From the NCBI GenBank assembly GCA_002345845.1, contig DDWF01000330.1, positions 1 through 9,040 of the forward strand: a stretch of DNA of 9,040 nt. The letters run 5' to 3'. Each line of letters begins with the position of its first letter. Positions within the stretch are counted from its first letter, which is position 1. The notes beneath the pieces were generated by a model that saw only the letters and a list, made by a program, of their open reading frames with translations, was not told the origin of the DNA and made no database searches. This document shows, one piece after another, positions 1 to 9,040 of this stretch. The stretch comes from Betaproteobacteria bacterium UBA2293 (GTDB taxonomy: Bacteria > Pseudomonadota > Gammaproteobacteria > Burkholderiales > Rhodocyclaceae). The translations under genes were made by a program, and so were the position numbers.

Positions 1-2182
1 AGCCGGTGCCGAAATCGTCGAGCGAGAAACTGATGCCGTGGGCCTTCAGCGCGTGCATCTTGGCGATCATGTCGCTGGTGTTGTCGAGCAGCATGCTTTC
101 GGTCAATTCCAGTTTCAGCCGTTCGGGCGGGGCGCCGGTCTGGGCAATCAGCGCCAGCACCTGCTCGACCAGATTGGGCAGGCTGAACTGACGGGCGCTG
201 ACATTGACTGCCAGGTTGAGGTGGGCGGTTTGCGGGCGCCCGGCCCAGGCGGCCAGTTGCTGGCAGGCGGTCTGCAGGACCCAGTGACCGATCGGCAGGA
301 TGAGGCCGGTTTCCTCGGCCAGCGGGATGAATTCGCCGGGCGAGACCATGCCGCGTTCGGGATGCTGCCAGCGGATCAGTACCTCGGCACCGGTCAGCCG
401 GCCGGCGGCATCCACCTGCGGCTGGTAGTGAAGGAGGAACTGCTCATCGGTGATCGCCTTGCGCAGGGCAATTTCCAGCGCTGCCCGGGCGGCCACCGAG
501 GTCTGCATCTCCGGGTCGAAGAAGCGCAGGCTGTCGCGTCCTGTCGCCTTGGCCTGGTACATGGCGGTTTCGGCGCGCTTCAGCAGTTCGTCGGCGGTAG
601 GGCTCAGGCCATCGAACAGGGTGATGCCGATGCTCGCGGTGCAGTGGTGGGGGCGCTGTCCGCTGCCGTCGCCACTGCCCGGGTCGGGCAGCTGATAGGG
701 CTGGCGCAGCCAGGCGCGCAGTTTGCCGGCGACATTTTCCGCCTCGATGGCTGCCTGCGCGCCGGCGCCGAGATCCTTGAGGATGACCACGAACTCGTCG
801 CCGCCCAGGCGGGCGACCGTATCGCCCTCACGCAGCGAGTCTTGCAGGCGCGTACTTGCTTCGCGCAGGAGGGCGTCGCCGCAGGCATGTCCCTGGGTGT
901 CGTTGAGCGTTTTGAAATCGTCGAGGTCAATCAGCAGCAAGGCGCCATGGCGTTTGAAGCGGGCGCAGCCGGACATCGCCTGGGCCAGGCGATCCATCAT
1001 CAGCCGGCGGTTGGGCAGGTTGGTTAACTGGTCGAAGAAGGCGAGGTGGGCTATTTCTTCTTCGGCCTGCTTGCGCCGCGTGATGTCCTCCTTGACCGCC
1101 AGATAGTGGGAGATCCGGCCATCGGCATCGCGGATGGGCGAAATCTTGCCCCATTCGATGTATTCGCTGCCGTTCTTGCGCCGGTTGATCAGCTCGCCCT
1201 CCCAGGTCTGGCCGTGGTTGATGCGCTGCCACATATCGTCGAAGGTGGCCGCAGGCATCTTGCCGGCGTTGAGGAAGCTCGGGTTGCGGCCGATGCTGTC
1301 GCTCCGGCTGTAGCCGGTGTTGTCGACGAAGGCGGCATTGACGTATTCGATATCGCCCTGGAGATTGGTGATCACCGTCGAGATCGGGCTCTGTTCGACG
1401 GCTTGCGACAGCTTCAGCAAATCCTGGTGGGTTTTCCGCTGCTGGCGGGCGTATTGCTGCTGACGGCGATAGACAAGCAGCATGCCGGCCAGTCCGGCCA
1501 GCCAGATCAGGCCGTGGGAGACGTTAAGGTAGCTGCGGCGTTTTTCCTCCGCCAGGAGGAAGGGCGTCAACGGCAGTGAGGCAGCGAGCCCACCCCGGTT
1601 GTCGCCGATCTGGTAATCCTGTTTGTTGTGACATTTCAGGCATTCCTGCGTCACCGGCAGCGGCAGCATCAGGCGCAGATGGGGCTCGCCACCGATCTTG
1701 CCGACCGCCAGCACTTCCTGGGCACCCTGCTCGAAGGCGAGCAGGGCCTGGCGCTCCCAGTCGTCGGGCGCATTGGCCGGATTGAACAGCTTGAGGCTGG
1801 TCAGCCGGCTGATGATGCCCATCTCGCTGCCGAAATCCTGTTGCAGAAGGCGGATTGAATAGGCTGGATTGATCAGCGTCAGCCGTTTGCCGGTCGTCGT
1901 TTCGATGTCCCGCTCGGGCACATCGAGATAAGGATTGGACGGTGTGTCAGCCGTTGGTGGAACATAGACGCCGCCATGTTTGCCGACCCAGTTGCGGAAG
2001 GCGATGTCCTTGGACAGGCTGGCGCGCAGCATGGAACTGGCCGTCTGCAGGGTATTGGCTGCCAATTCACTGACGTTCCAGGCCAGCGAGCCGCCGATCA
2101 AGGCACTCCAGAAGAACGCGGTAAGCAGGAAGCGACGCCGAGCGCCCGATCTGGCCGGGGCGTAGGTGGGGTCAATTGTCAT
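1..2182 (-). CDS. Membrane PAS-GGDEF-EAL cyclic-di-GMP enzyme with periplasmic heme-c sensor (3' end off window)
   Basis: Predicted inner-membrane sensor that makes and/or breaks cyclic-di-GMP. My translation gives 727 residues before the left edge. Order: TM1 about 15-36; periplasmic region 37-217 resembling Tll0287-like/DUF3365 sensors, with a heme-c motif C181-L-K-C184-H185; TM2 about 221-238; PAS 255-370 (ends DITRRKQAEEEI); GGDEF 376-556; EAL from about 570. The GGDEF domain has the intact motif G460-F464 and an inhibitory RxxD site, R451-D454, five residues upstream. The EAL domain has E600-V-L, N660, E692 and D722-D723, spaced as in active phosphodiesterases; the rest is missing. The ATG at 2182 is the only reasonable start: an in-frame TGA lies at 2194-2192 and later starts would remove TM1. 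No Shine-Dalgarno sits directly before it. Divergent from the similar gene at 2411. The domain calls are firm; the ligand (redox state, NO, O2) is unknown. Confidence 0.93.
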   Translation of the reverse strand, partial: MTIDPTYAPARSGARRRFLLTAFFWSALIGGSLAWNVSELAANTLQTASSMLRASLSKDIAFRNWVGKHGGVYVPPTADTPSNPYLDVPERDIETTTGKRLTLINPAYSIRLLQQDFGSEMGIISRLTSLKLFNPANAPDDWERQALLAFEQGAQEVLAVGKIGGEPHLRLMLPLPVTQECLKCHNKQDYQIGDNRGGLAASLPLTPFLLAEEKRRSYLNVSHGLIWLAGLAGMLLVYRRQQQYARQQRKTHQDLLKLSQAVEQSPISTVITNLQGDIEYVNAAFVDNTGYSRSDSIGRNPSFLNAGKMPAATFDDMWQRINHGQTWEGELINRRKNGSEYIEWGKISPIRDADGRISHYLAVKEDITRRKQAEEEIAHLAFFDQLTNLPNRRLMMDRLAQAMSGCARFKRHGALLLIDLDDFKTLNDTQGHACGDALLREASTRLQDSLREGDTVARLGGDEFVVILKDLGAGAQAAIEAENVAGKLRAWLRQPYQLPDPGSGDGSGQRPHHCTASIGITLFDGLSPTADELLKRAETAMYQAKATGRDSLRFFDPEMQTSVAARAALEIALRKAITDEQFLLHYQPQVDAAGRLTGAEVLIRWQHPERGMVSPGEFIPLAEETGLILPIGHWVLQTACQQLAAWAGRPQTAHLNLAVNVSARQFSLPNLVEQVLALIAQTGAPPERLKLELTESMLLDNTSDMIAKMHALKAHGISFSLDDFGTG

Positions 2183-2230
2183 TGCGCAAAATCATTGGCA
2201 TCCTGCCTCCGGTGGGGCGTTCTGACCCCA
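2167..2230 (-). promoter_or_regulatory. Competing inverted repeats around the start of the PAS-GGDEF-EAL gene
   Basis: In the minus-strand transcript TGGGGTCA (2230-2223) can pair perfectly with TGACCCCA (2174-2167), which lies inside the first codons. That would form an 8-bp stem around the ribosome site and start codons. The same TGGGG (2230-2226) can instead pair with CCCCA (2217-2213) to make a 5-bp hairpin with an 8-base loop just before the Shine-Dalgarno. The two pairings exclude each other, as in a translation switch. The repeats are seen directly; the switching role is inference and short repeats of this kind can be chance. Confidence 0.3.
2172..2201 (-). other. Nine-codon leader ORF overlapping the start of the PAS-GGDEF-EAL gene
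   Basis: On the minus strand a strong Shine-Dalgarno (GGAGG, 2210-2206) lies 4 bases before an ATG at 2201, with a second in-frame ATG at 2195. The frame reads MPMILRNDN and stops at TGA 2174-2172, eleven bases inside the next gene, which starts at 2182 in another frame. The downstream gene has no Shine-Dalgarno of its own, so its translation could depend on ribosomes ending the leader ORF and restarting a few bases back. The short ORF could also be chance, or a single-base sequencing error could hide an in-frame start. No protein evidence is visible. Confidence 0.35.
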
Positions 2231-2251
2231 GTTTACAATGTTGTCGGAACG
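2218..2251. repeat. Imperfect 9-bp dyad in the divergent control region
   Basis: CGTTCTGAC (2218-2226) and GTCGGAACG (2243-2251) form an inverted repeat with one mismatch in nine and a 16-base spacer. The arm starts are 25 bp apart. Such a dyad could bind a dimeric regulator between the two divergent cyclic-di-GMP genes. It overlaps the TGGGGTCA arm of the leader hairpins. There is no T-tract, so it is not an obvious terminator. No known regulator consensus was recognised. Confidence 0.3.
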
Positions 2252-2382
2252 GCGTGCATTGGCCTTTGATCTGCATCGTCTATCCGGATTCCGCCGGCAG
2301 AATACGTATGCATATAACGCATCGTTCGCCGTCAGCGGATAGTTTTCTGTAAGTTTTGCTGATTTTAATATTGTTTCAGTTC

Positions 2383-2395
2383 GGTGATAATCACC
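2383..2395 (+). promoter_or_regulatory. Small palindrome just upstream of the second GGDEF-EAL gene
   Basis: GGTGA (2383-2387) and TCACC (2391-2395) form a perfect 5-bp inverted repeat around TAA. It overlaps the possible -10 box GATAAT and ends six bases before the Shine-Dalgarno. It could be a repressor half-site pair or a small mRNA hairpin next to the ribosome site. It is short enough to be chance. Confidence 0.25.
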
Positions 2396-2400
2396 CCAAA

Positions 2401-2408
2401 AGGGAGAG
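2401..2408 (+). promoter_or_regulatory. Ribosome binding site deciding the start at 2411
   Basis: AGGGAGAG lies directly before the ATG at 2411, with the GGGAG core ending 4 bases from it. An alternative in-frame GTG at 2384 has no such site, and it would add nine polar residues before the arginine-rich, hydrophobic N terminus. The ATG is therefore preferred. Confidence 0.7.
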
Positions 2409-2410
2409 TC

Positions 2411-4969
2411 ATGCGCATCAGGAATTTCGTCTTCGGGGCTTCGGCCATTGTCGCCGCGCTGTTTTTCGGTGGTGCCTACTGGTCCCTGGACCGCGTCTTT
2501 GACAGTGTGGTGCGGGCCAATGCGGCGCGGACTTCGGAGGCGACGACGCGCATCACCTTTGCCTCGATGTACGAGATCATGAGCCAGGGTTGGCAGCGCA
2601 GCCAGGCCGACGCTTTTGTCCGGGCGATTGCCGAGGCCGGACGGGATAGCGGGCTGGTCGTCCAGATCTATCGCGGGCCGGTGGTCGAACAACTCTACGA
2701 CACCATCGCCCAGCCAGCCCTCGACAGCGAACTGGCGCAGGTGCTGGCGACCGGTCAGCCGGTGCACATCGATGGCAGCGATCAGGCCCGGCACATCTAT
2801 CCGCTGCTCGCCGAAGCGCGCTGCCTTGGTTGTCACGGCAATGCCGTCGTCGGTTCGGTGCTCGGCGCTGTCGAGGTCCGCCAGGACTATGGCGGGCTGC
2901 TCGCCGATGCCCGTCGTGACCTGATCCTGGCGCTCTCTGCCAGCCTGCCGGCGGCCCTGCTGCTGGCACTGTTCGCCGTCTGGTGGGTGAGCCGGCGCAT
3001 CGAGCGCTCGGTGGCCGATCTGCAGCAGGATTTCGATCAGGTGAACGCGGTTGGCGATCTGCGCAAGATCACCTTCGCCGAGCATGATCTCGGCTTCGTC
3101 GAACTGAATCAACTGGTTGGCGCTCTCGGTCGTCTGCTCGACAAGTTGCGCACCATTTCGGTGGACAAGGACATCCTGACCTTCGAAATCGGCCTGCTGG
3201 AAAAGTTCGTCATTACCTCCGACGTCGTTCGCGACTGGCGCGAATATGTCAGCCGCTTGCTGATCGACATCAACGGCGTACTGCCGGCGCACATGCTGTT
3301 CTCCATCTTCAAGATCGACGACGAGCTGTTCGACCTGGAAATCTTCTGGCGTGGCCCGGTGTCGGCGCAGACGAAGGCCATGATCGAGCGCCACGTACGT
3401 CAGGAACTGGCCAGCCTGCCGGCGTTCAGCGACCTCGGGGCGTGCAACGTCCATCACCATGTCGCCAACCTGCAGGGGGAACCAGTCGAGTTGACGGAGT
3501 CCGAGGTGGCGGTTCGCGTCAAGTCCTTCTTCGTCGATCTGCCAAAGATCGGCGGCATCGTCGGCATCGGCGTGCACGCCACCATGCTGGAAGACGAGAC
3601 GCGCTACCTGGTCATGGAGAGCGTCCTGTCCACGCTGCTCAATGTCGTCGGCTCGGTCAAGGCCATCTACAAATACACCCGTGACCTCGAGTACTACGCG
3701 ACGCGCGATCCGCTGACCGACCTCTTCAACCAGCGCGTTTTCTGGGAGCTGGCAACCTACGAGGTCGGCCGGGCCCAGCGTCACGGCTACAGCTTTGGTC
3801 TGCTGCTGATCGACCTCGACAATTTCAAACTGGTCAATGACAACTACGGGCATACGGTCGGCGACAGCTACCTGCAACGCTTCGCCCGCCAGGTGCAGGG
3901 GGCACTGCGTGACGGCGACATCCTCGCCCGCTACGGCGGCGACGAGTTCGTCGCCTTGCTGCCGGAGGCCGATGCCTCGGCGGTGGCCATGGTTGCCGAA
4001 AGGGTGCGTCAGGCCATCGTCGCCCTTGAGGTCAGCACGCCGGATGCGAACTGCATTCGCGGCACGGCCTCGATCGGCATGGCTGTCTATCCGGAACACG
4101 CCGACAACGCCAAGGATCTGCTGCTATTCGCCGACAACATGATGTATCGCGCCAAGTCGGCCGGCAAGGCACAGGTCGCGGTGCCAACGCAGGAGGATGT
4201 GGTCGAGGTCTTCCGCGATATTTCCCAGAAGAGCGTGATGGTCCTCGAGGCCATCGAAGCCCGCCGCGTCGTGCCCTACTTCCAGCCGATCCTCGACGTC
4301 GCCAGCAAGCGCATCGTTGCCTACGAGGTGCTGTCGCGCATCGAGTTCGACGGTCAGATCATCCGTGCCGACGAGTTTGTCGAGATCGCCGAGAAGATGG
4401 GCGTCATCCACCGCCTCGACATGCTGGTCATCGAAAAGGCGCTGCAGGTGCTCTCCGCCCAGGGGCACCAGGGCGAGGTTTTCATCAATCTGTCGCCGCG
4501 GGCACTGGTCTTCAACGAGTTCGCCCGCGACTTGCGGCGTCTCATCGCCGCCAGCGACATTCCGCCGGAGCGCATCGTCTTCGAAATCACCGAGCGCGAC
4601 ACGGTGAAGAACCTGGCCCTGCTCGAACGCTTCCTCAATGACCTGAAGGCCGACGGCTTCAAGCTGGCGATCGACGATTTCGGCTCCGGCTTCTCGTCCT
4701 TCCACTACCTGCGCCGGTTCCCCATCGACTACCTGAAGATCGAGGGCGACTTCATCGCCAACATGCTGAACAGCGACAAGGACCACACCTTCGTCACCAG
4801 CATCCGTTCGCTGGCCCGCGAAATGGGTATTACCGTCGTTGCCGAATACGTCGAGTCGGCAGAGGTTCTCAGCGAGCTGGAACGGCTGGAAGTGCACCTC
4901 GCCCAGGGCTACTACGTCGGCCGGCCGGCACGCGACCTGCTGCCGGTCGATTGGCAGCCGGCCGGCTGA
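2411..4969 (+). CDS. Membrane GGDEF-EAL cyclic-di-GMP enzyme with periplasmic heme-c sensor and GAF-like region
   Basis: An 852-residue predicted inner-membrane sensor with a cyclic-di-GMP output. Order: TM1 about 5-23; periplasmic region 24-168 with a heme-c motif C138-L-G-C141-H142; TM2 about 171-193; HAMP-like linker about 194-250; GAF-like region about 263-420 (my fold guess); GGDEF 425-590; EAL 605-845. Diguanylate cyclase residues are intact: G509-F513 with an inhibitory RxxD site at R500-D503. Phosphodiesterase residues are all present: E639 (in EVL), N693, E725, D755-D756, K776, E812 and Q832. From N693 onward the spacing equals that of the active enzyme RocR. Both activities are therefore possible and one probably dominates according to the signal. 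Heme attachment would occur in the periplasm through the cytochrome c maturation system. It is divergent from the related gene ending at 2182 and its stop abuts that of the convergent crotonase gene. Confidence 0.93.
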   Translation: MRIRNFVFGASAIVAALFFGGAYWSLDRVFDSVVRANAARTSEATTRITFASMYEIMSQGWQRSQADAFVRAIAEAGRDSGLVVQIYRGPVVEQLYDTIAQPALDSELAQVLATGQPVHIDGSDQARHIYPLLAEARCLGCHGNAVVGSVLGAVEVRQDYGGLLADARRDLILALSASLPAALLLALFAVWWVSRRIERSVADLQQDFDQVNAVGDLRKITFAEHDLGFVELNQLVGALGRLLDKLRTISVDKDILTFEIGLLEKFVITSDVVRDWREYVSRLLIDINGVLPAHMLFSIFKIDDELFDLEIFWRGPVSAQTKAMIERHVRQELASLPAFSDLGACNVHHHVANLQGEPVELTESEVAVRVKSFFVDLPKIGGIVGIGVHATMLEDETRYLVMESVLSTLLNVVGSVKAIYKYTRDLEYYATRDPLTDLFNQRVFWELATYEVGRAQRHGYSFGLLLIDLDNFKLVNDNYGHTVGDSYLQRFARQVQGALRDGDILARYGGDEFVALLPEADASAVAMVAERVRQAIVALEVSTPDANCIRGTASIGMAVYPEHADNAKDLLLFADNMMYRAKSAGKAQVAVPTQEDVVEVFRDISQKSVMVLEAIEARRVVPYFQPILDVASKRIVAYEVLSRIEFDGQIIRADEFVEIAEKMGVIHRLDMLVIEKALQVLSAQGHQGEVFINLSPRALVFNEFARDLRRLIAASDIPPERIVFEITERDTVKNLALLERFLNDLKADGFKLAIDDFGSGFSSFHYLRRFPIDYLKIEGDFIANMLNSDKDHTFVTSIRSLAREMGITVVAEYVESAEVLSELERLEVHLAQGYYVGRPARDLLPVDWQPAG

Positions 4970-4982
<13 letters not shown>
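4955..4982. repeat. Chain of three overlapping perfect palindromes over the abutting stop codons
   Basis: CAGCCGGCCGGCTG (4955-4968), GCTGATCAGC (4965-4974) and CAGCGGCCGCTG (4971-4982) are each perfect palindromes and overlap in series. The middle one is centred exactly on the junction between the plus-strand TGA (4967-4969) and the minus-strand TGA (4972-4970). The outer two could fold into short GC stems with four-base loops in either transcript. They may serve as a compact bidirectional transcript end, although neither has a T-tract. The sequence also codes for the ends of both proteins. Confidence 0.5.
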
Positions 4983-5758
<776 letters not shown>

Positions 5759-5765
5759 GGATTGT

Positions 5766-5770
5766 CTCCC
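5766..5770 (-). promoter_or_regulatory. Ribosome binding site of the crotonase gene
   Basis: GGGAG on the minus strand, 7 bases before the ATG at 5758. It selects this start over in-frame upstream codons up to 5920 that would run back through the promoter region into the benE-like coding sequence. Confidence 0.7.
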
Positions 5771-5793
5771 AAGGGTGTTTTTGTCGATCGGCC

Positions 5794-5822
5794 AATGTAC
5801 CGGAGAACTGTGCCGCCTTCCA
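5794..5822 (-). promoter_or_regulatory. Possible promoter of the crotonase gene
   Basis: On the minus strand TGGAAG (5822-5817) and TACATT (5799-5794) are 17 bp apart and match the sigma-70 boxes at 3 and 4 of 6 positions. Transcription would begin near 5787, giving a leader of about 28 bases. The match is weak; it is offered because the gap is short and no better pair was seen. Confidence 0.25.
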
Positions 5823-5830
5823 GAGCGCGC

Positions 5831-5839
5831 TGCTATCAT
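5831..5839 (+). promoter_or_regulatory. Possible extended -10 promoter of the benE-like gene
   Basis: TGCTATCAT is an extended -10 element (TGn followed by TATCAT, 5 of 6 matches to consensus). The region 17 bp upstream has no clear -35 box, which extended -10 promoters tolerate. Transcription would begin near 5846, about 25 bases before the ATG at 5871. Confidence 0.4.
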
Positions 5840-5870
5840 CAACGGCTTCGCCGATTGCCGTCGCCAAGCC

Positions 5871-7025
5871 ATGCGTCGCCTGTTCTCCCTCTCCCACATC
5901 GCCGCTGGCTTCATCGCCATCCTCGTCGGCTACACCAGTTCGGCCGCCATCGTCTTCCAGGCGGCAACTGCGGCCGGGGGCGGGCCGGAGCACATCAGCT
6001 CATGGCTGTGGGCGCTGGGTATCGGCATGTTCGCCACGTCGACCGGTCTTTCCCTATATTTTCGCGCCCCGGTACTGACCGCCTGGTCGACGCCCGGCGC
6101 CGCGCTGCTCGCCACCAGCCTGGGCGGCGTGCCGATGAGCGAAGCCATCGGCGCCTTCCTGTTCTCCTCGGTGCTGATCGTCATCTGCGGTGTCTTCGGC
6201 CTGTTCGAGGCAATCATGCGCCATGTGCCGAAGGCGCTGGCGGCAGCGCTGCTGGCCGGCGTGCTGACGCGCTTCGGGCTGGAGCTCTTTGTTTCGCTGC
6301 GTACGCAATGGCCGCTGGTGCTGCTGATGCTCGCCGTCTATGTGGGCGGCCGCCGCTTCCTGCCGCGCTATGCCGTGCCGCTGGCCTTTCTCGCCGGGCT
6401 GCTAGCCGCGGCCTTCGGCGGCTTGATCCGCAGCGAGGCCATTGACCTGCAACTGACGGTGCCACTGTGGACGACGCCGAGCTTCTCGCTGGCGACGCTG
6501 ATCGGCGTCGGCCTGCCGCTGTTCATCGTCACCATGGCCAGCCAGAACGTGCCCGGCCTGGCCGTGCTGCGGGCCAACGGTTACCAGACGCCGGCCTCGC
6601 CGATCATCACCGTGACTGGCCTCACCGGGCTGTTGCTGGCGCCCTTCGGTGGTTTCGCCTTCAACCTGGCGGCGATCACCGCCGCCATCTGCATGAGCCC
6701 GGATGCCGATCCCGATCCGCGCCAGCGCTATCGGGCGGCGGTCTGGGCCGGCTGCTTCTACCTGCTCACCGGCTTGCTCGGGGCCACCGTCGCCAGCCTG
6801 TTCGCCGCATTGCCCCATGAATTGATCGCCGCCATCGCCGGCCTGGCCCTGCTCGGCACCATCGGCAATGGCCTGGTCGGCGCGCTGGCGGAGGAACGGG
6901 AGCGCGAGGCGGCGCTGATCACCTTTCTGTGTACCGCTTCCGGCGTCTCGCTGTTTGGCATTGGCAGCGCCTTTTGGGGTCTCGTGCTCGGCATTGTGGT
7001 GCTCAAGGTGATGCCGGCCCGATAA
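5871..7025 (+). CDS. benE: BenE/YdcO-family benzoate:H+ symporter-like transporter
   Basis: A 384-residue, strongly hydrophobic inner-membrane protein of normal length for the BenE family, with roughly 11-12 membrane segments. It matches the family along its whole length. The N terminus (AGFIAILVGYTSSAAI) resembles E. coli YdcO; TAWSTPGAALL (70-80) and MASQNVPGLAVL (222-233) are conserved family segments, and near the end GIGSAFWGL also matches. BenE of Acinetobacter takes up benzoate with protons, but YdcO has no settled substrate, so benzoate specificity here is inference. The ATG at 5871 gives the family N terminus, but only a poor Shine-Dalgarno precedes it. The gene is divergent from the crotonase gene and dnaE begins 25 bp after its TAA. 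No benzoate-degradation genes are visible here, so a related carboxylate may be the substrate. Confidence 0.92.
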   Translation: MRRLFSLSHIAAGFIAILVGYTSSAAIVFQAATAAGGGPEHISSWLWALGIGMFATSTGLSLYFRAPVLTAWSTPGAALLATSLGGVPMSEAIGAFLFSSVLIVICGVFGLFEAIMRHVPKALAAALLAGVLTRFGLELFVSLRTQWPLVLLMLAVYVGGRRFLPRYAVPLAFLAGLLAAAFGGLIRSEAIDLQLTVPLWTTPSFSLATLIGVGLPLFIVTMASQNVPGLAVLRANGYQTPASPIITVTGLTGLLLAPFGGFAFNLAAITAAICMSPDADPDPRQRYRAAVWAGCFYLLTGLLGATVASLFAALPHELIAAIAGLALLGTIGNGLVGALAEEREREAALITFLCTASGVSLFGIGSAFWGLVLGIVVLKVMPAR

Positions 7026-7037
7026 GGTCGGCCGGGT

Positions 7038-7043
7038 TAAAAT
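7038..7043 (+). promoter_or_regulatory. Candidate -10 box immediately before dnaE
   Basis: TAAAAT matches the sigma-70 -10 consensus at 5 of 6 positions and ends 7 bases before the dnaE ATG. If used, transcription would begin at or next to the start codon and the mRNA would be leaderless, which fits the lack of a Shine-Dalgarno before dnaE. No -35 box is evident 17 bp upstream (GC-rich end of the benE-like gene). Confidence 0.35.
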
Positions 7044-7050
7044 TGCGCCG

Positions 7051-9040
<1,990 letters not shown>

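Larger units (their letters stand above)
2183..2410. promoter_or_regulatory. Shared divergent control region of the two heme-c cyclic-di-GMP genes
   Basis: These 228 bp separate the two divergent starts (2182 minus, 2411 plus) and hold no convincing protein gene. Bases about 2295-2395 are clearly more AT-rich than the rest of the window, as expected for a promoter. Candidate -10 boxes for the plus-strand gene are TAATAT (2366-2371) and GATAAT (2386-2391); neither has a good -35 box, so an activator or another sigma factor is possible. Small palindromes include TATGCATA near 2307-2314. I could not pick a reliable promoter for the minus-strand gene. Confidence 0.6.

Noticed and set aside
38..1579. 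Long plus-strand frames over the first gene
   Set aside because: They are antisense to PAS, GGDEF and EAL coding sequence with intact motifs on the minus strand.
2384..2386. GTG as start of the second GGDEF-EAL gene
   Set aside because: No ribosome site precedes it, whereas the ATG at 2411 has AGGGAGAG directly upstream.
2384..2395. Fur or FNR box
   Set aside because: GATAATCA resembles part of a Fur site, but only one half is present; the FNR pattern TTGAT-N4-ATCAA is not met.
2192..4099. 635-codon open frame on the minus strand
   Set aside because: It is antisense to the GGDEF-EAL gene, whose domains are all accounted for, and runs through the control region. Treated as a GC-driven shadow.
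5759..5920. Upstream extension of the crotonase gene
   Set aside because: The added residues are not family-like, overlap the divergent gene and promoter region, and the ATG at 5758 has a good ribosome site.

Overview
The window is about 65% GC, densely coding, and looks like the chromosome of a betaproteobacterium. A Rhodocyclales member (Dechloromonas/Azonexus/Azospira type) is my best guess. It rests on the style of the heme-sensing cyclic-di-GMP proteins, the BenE-type transporter and a DnaE close to the E. coli form, and not on any database search. I see no mobile element, CRISPR array, tRNA or rRNA.

Layout. (1) Bases 1-2182, minus strand: the first 727 residues of a membrane-bound PAS-GGDEF-EAL protein with a periplasmic CxxCH heme-c sensor; its end lies off the left edge. 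(2) Bases 2183-2410: a 228-bp divergent control region, more AT-rich than its surroundings, with several inverted repeats and a nine-codon leader ORF in front of gene 1. (3) Bases 2411-4969, plus strand: a second membrane-bound GGDEF-EAL protein, again with a periplasmic CxxCH motif, plus a GAF-like cytoplasmic region. (4) Bases 4970-5758, minus strand: a crotonase-fold protein close to the ECHDC3 subgroup, lacking both classical catalytic glutamates. Its stop codon abuts the stop of gene 3 with no base between. (5) Bases 5871-7025, plus strand: a BenE/YdcO-type benzoate:H+ symporter-family protein, divergent from the crotonase gene. (6) Bases 7051-9040, plus strand: the first 663 residues of dnaE, the alpha subunit of DNA polymerase III, cut by the right edge.

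How the genes work together. The two left-hand genes are divergent and share one control region. Both join a periplasmic c-type heme to a cytoplasmic GGDEF-EAL output, so they probably form a redox- or gas-sensing pair that sets the cyclic-di-GMP level. All visible key residues are intact in both. The crotonase and BenE genes may share a short divergent promoter region, but I cannot tie them to one pathway. dnaE is a housekeeping gene that begins 25 bp after benE and probably has its own -10 element.

The strongest leads are the paired heme-c cyclic-di-GMP enzymes, the unusual start region of the first one (leader ORF plus competing hairpins), the crotonase without its usual catalytic acids, and the chain of palindromes over the abutting stop codons.
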